From: Bacillus sp. SD075
GTDB lineage: Bacteria > Bacillota > Bacilli > Bacillales > DSM-1321
NCBI RefSeq assembly: GCF_017355165.1
Contig: NZ_JADILK010000006.1
Span: 62,001 to 126,000 of the forward strand
Reading direction: 5' to 3'
Length of the DNA: 64,000 bases
The position numbers were made by a program, and so were the translations under genes. This document shows positions 62,684 through 64,000 of this stretch, piece by piece (the first letter of the stretch is position 1; each line of letters begins with the position of its first letter). The notes below the pieces were generated by a model, which saw nothing but the letters and a program-made list of their open reading frames with translations, was not told the origin of the DNA and searched no databases.

Positions 62684-62833
62684 CTAATACTTAACAGCTA
62701 CTAAAACAAAAAATCGAAGTGCAACTTCTACAGGATCACTGGAACTTAGACTAATCATAATGAAAGAAATCAATGATATACCTATCAGTAACGGTATCAT
62801 ACTCAAAGATCTTTTAAGGAGGTAATTTTTCAT
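62684..62833 (-). pseudogene. Truncated CntB-type permease (third importer)
   Basis: A 49-residue frame from ATG 62833 (TAAGGAGG is just too far away in the plus sense; on the minus strand no strong site is seen). It begins KNYLLKRSLSMIPLLIGISL, then SSSDPVEVALRF, which matches the first 40 residues of CntB paralogue 2 (LYLLKRVLAIIPIILGISFL, ASDPAEIALR). It then stops after FVLVAVKY. The remaining 260 residues and all of C, D and F are missing, so a deletion fused this start to the region upstream of A2. Confidence 0.82.
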
Positions 62834-62856
62834 TTATCCACTTCAAATCTCCCAAG

Positions 62857-62898
62857 ATCATTGAAAAGACAGATATGTGGATCTGTCTTTTCAATGAT
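62857..62898 (-). terminator. Perfect hairpin after A3
   Basis: ATCATTGAAAAGACAGAT and ATCTGTCTTTTCAATGAT pair perfectly around ATGTGG, 4 bases after the A3 stop. It lacks a T-tract, so it may act as an RNA-stabilising or attenuating structure, like the hairpins after the other two cntA genes. Confidence 0.75.
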
Positions 62899-62902
62899 TA
62901 AT

Positions 62903-64000
62903 TTAGTTTTCGAAATACATTTTTTCAAAAGGTACCTCGTATTGAGAAACGTTAAATGTAACACCTTTTAACTTAGGAATATGAACAGCCTTCGTACGTG
63001 AATAAGTGAGCGGAATATATACACTTTCGTTATGAATATACGTCAAAATGTCTGCATACATTTCCTTACGTTTTTCTTCATTAGCCTCGATCATAACTGC
63101 TGTAATTGTATCATCTAACCATTCTTTCTTATCTAATCCTATTTGCGCTTGATAATCACCATGAGCCGGTATTCTCCAGGATGATAAATAAGATTGAGGG
63201 TCATATGGTGTTCCCCAAGATAATGAATACATTAAATCAAAGTCTCCTGTTTTTTGGCGATCCAAAAACGCCTGTTTTTCCTCACCGATTATTTTGAGAC
63301 TAACACCGACATTTTTTAGATCATTTTGCATGTATTCACTGATGGTTTTTTCTTGAGCATTATCTGAATTATAGTTAATGGAGACCTCTAGTTTTTCCCC
63401 CTCCTTATAGCGATATTGATCACCTGCTAATTTCCAGCCAGCTTCTTCAAACAAATCATTTGATTTATCAGGATCAAATGATTTTTTTTCTAAACCCAAA
63501 TCGCTATAAGGTACGGTAGAAGATAGTAGCATATCTGCCACAGTTTCAGATCCATTTAGAATATCATTGGCAATTGTTTTTTTATCAATTGCAAATTGAA
63601 AGGCCTCTCGAACTTTACGTTCCCCTGTAATTCCCTTATTTGAATTTAATAATATCGCACGAGATGCGATCGGCTGGCTTATCTCTGTTTTGTATTTCCC
63701 TTGATTTTCTAAGGCTTTGTACGAATCAATATCAATCATGTCTCCGTCAGCTCCGAAAATAAGATCAACCTCTCCTTTTTCAAGAGCAAGTAGAATTGTT
63801 TGATGATCAGGCATAACCTTCCACTTTATCGAATGAACTTTCGGTTTTTCCCCCCAATAATTTTTATTAGCTGTAAAAACGGCATATTGTTCATTTTTAT
63901 GTTCAGATAAAACCCATGGACCTGTTCCAGCATAGCTTTTCACTCTGTTCTTCGTTTGTCCATCTATGAAAGACTTTGGAGAAATAAAGCGGAACGGACG
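62903..64000 (-). CDS. Metal-opine binding protein, CntA paralogue 3, 5' end outside window
   Basis: The frame is open to the right edge (it reads RPFRFISPKSFIDGQTKNR before the internal GTG at 63943), so about 366 C-terminal residues are seen of about 535. It is very similar to paralogue 2: YAGTGPWVLSEHKNEQYAVF, KWKVMPDHQTILLALEKGE, ending FNVSQYEVPFEKMYFEN. Its own promoter and signal peptide lie outside. Because the following permease gene is truncated, it may serve as an alternative receptor for the importer at 57236-60592. Confidence 0.9.
   Translation of the reverse strand, partial: RPFRFISPKSFIDGQTKNRVKSYAGTGPWVLSEHKNEQYAVFTANKNYWGEKPKVHSIKWKVMPDHQTILLALEKGEVDLIFGADGDMIDIDSYKALENQGKYKTEISQPIASRAILLNSNKGITGERKVREAFQFAIDKKTIANDILNGSETVADMLLSSTVPYSDLGLEKKSFDPDKSNDLFEEAGWKLAGDQYRYKEGEKLEVSINYNSDNAQEKTISEYMQNDLKNVGVSLKIIGEEKQAFLDRQKTGDFDLMYSLSWGTPYDPQSYLSSWRIPAHGDYQAQIGLDKKEWLDDTITAVMIEANEEKRKEMYADILTYIHNESVYIPLTYSRTKAVHIPKLKGVTFNVSQYEVPFEKMYFEN

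Noticed and set aside
1..64000. Search for tRNA, rRNA and CRISPR arrays
   Set aside because: No tRNA-like cloverleaf, rRNA stretch or regularly spaced repeat was recognised by eye; a covariance-model scan could still find a short RNA.

Overview
Organism and overall character. The DNA is AT-rich. Genes have strong GGAGG-type ribosome binding sites, with frequent GTG and TTG starts. There is an orphan GerA-type spore germinant receptor gene, a Bacillus-type Zur/ZnuABC/YciC system and many T-tailed hairpin terminators. This points to a spore-forming Bacillaceae (Bacillus, Peribacillus or Neobacillus-like); the species cannot be named from sequence alone. No rRNA, tRNA or CRISPR array was seen. 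Several decayed mobile elements (three IS110-type fragments, one IS1182-type fragment, a scrambled group II intron) and gene remnants mark this as an accessory, rearranged part of the chromosome. Left part, 1-32 kb: catabolism. The window opens inside a fumarylacetoacetase-family gene followed by an aldehyde dehydrogenase, together resembling the last two steps of a non-phosphorylative sugar-acid route to 2-oxoglutarate. A debris zone follows (2.5-8.4 kb: IS110 remnants, a ~119 bp direct repeat flanking the gerA-like gene, a tyrosine recombinase). At 8.5-15.9 kb lies an acetone carboxylase operon (beta-alpha-gamma order) with a consensus-quality sigma-54 promoter, and a divergent AcoR/AcxR-type sigma-54 activator. 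At 16.7-20.5 kb is a sulfonate uptake and desulfonation operon (ssuB-D-A-C). At 20.7-25.2 kb are an enoyl-CoA hydratase-like protein, a small NifX-like protein, a family III CoA-transferase, a LysR regulator and a cupin thiol dioxygenase, possibly a thiol/sulfinate degradation set. At 25.7-28.2 kb are a DUF3100-type membrane protein, a partner membrane protein and an M20 amidohydrolase. Group II intron and PhzF-family remnants follow. Right part, 31.7-64 kb: a zinc-starvation island. Twelve near-palindromic Zur boxes (half-sites ATCGTAAT / ATTACGAT) sit upstream of nearly every transcription unit: COG0523 GTPases, zinc-free ribosomal proteins L33 and S14, FolE2 plus a dCTP deaminase, a flavoprotein plus FeoB-like permease, zur, znuA-znuC-znuB, a cntKLMABCDFE locus of staphylopine type, a VanY-like carboxypeptidase and a second Cnt-type importer. 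A third solute-binding gene with a truncated permease runs off the right edge. How it works together (inference). Under zinc limitation Zur leaves its boxes. The cell would then make and export an opine metallophore (CntK, CntL, CntM, CntE) and reimport its metal complex by one or two Cnt ABC importers. It would also take up free zinc by ZnuABC, deliver zinc by COG0523 GTPases and replace zinc enzymes and ribosomal proteins by zinc-independent paralogues. The least described parts are the Zur-controlled FeoB-like permease with altered pore motifs and its flavoprotein partner with a Cys-rich tail, the Zur-boxed VanY-like enzyme, the serial Cnt importers, and a Zur protein with almost no histidine.
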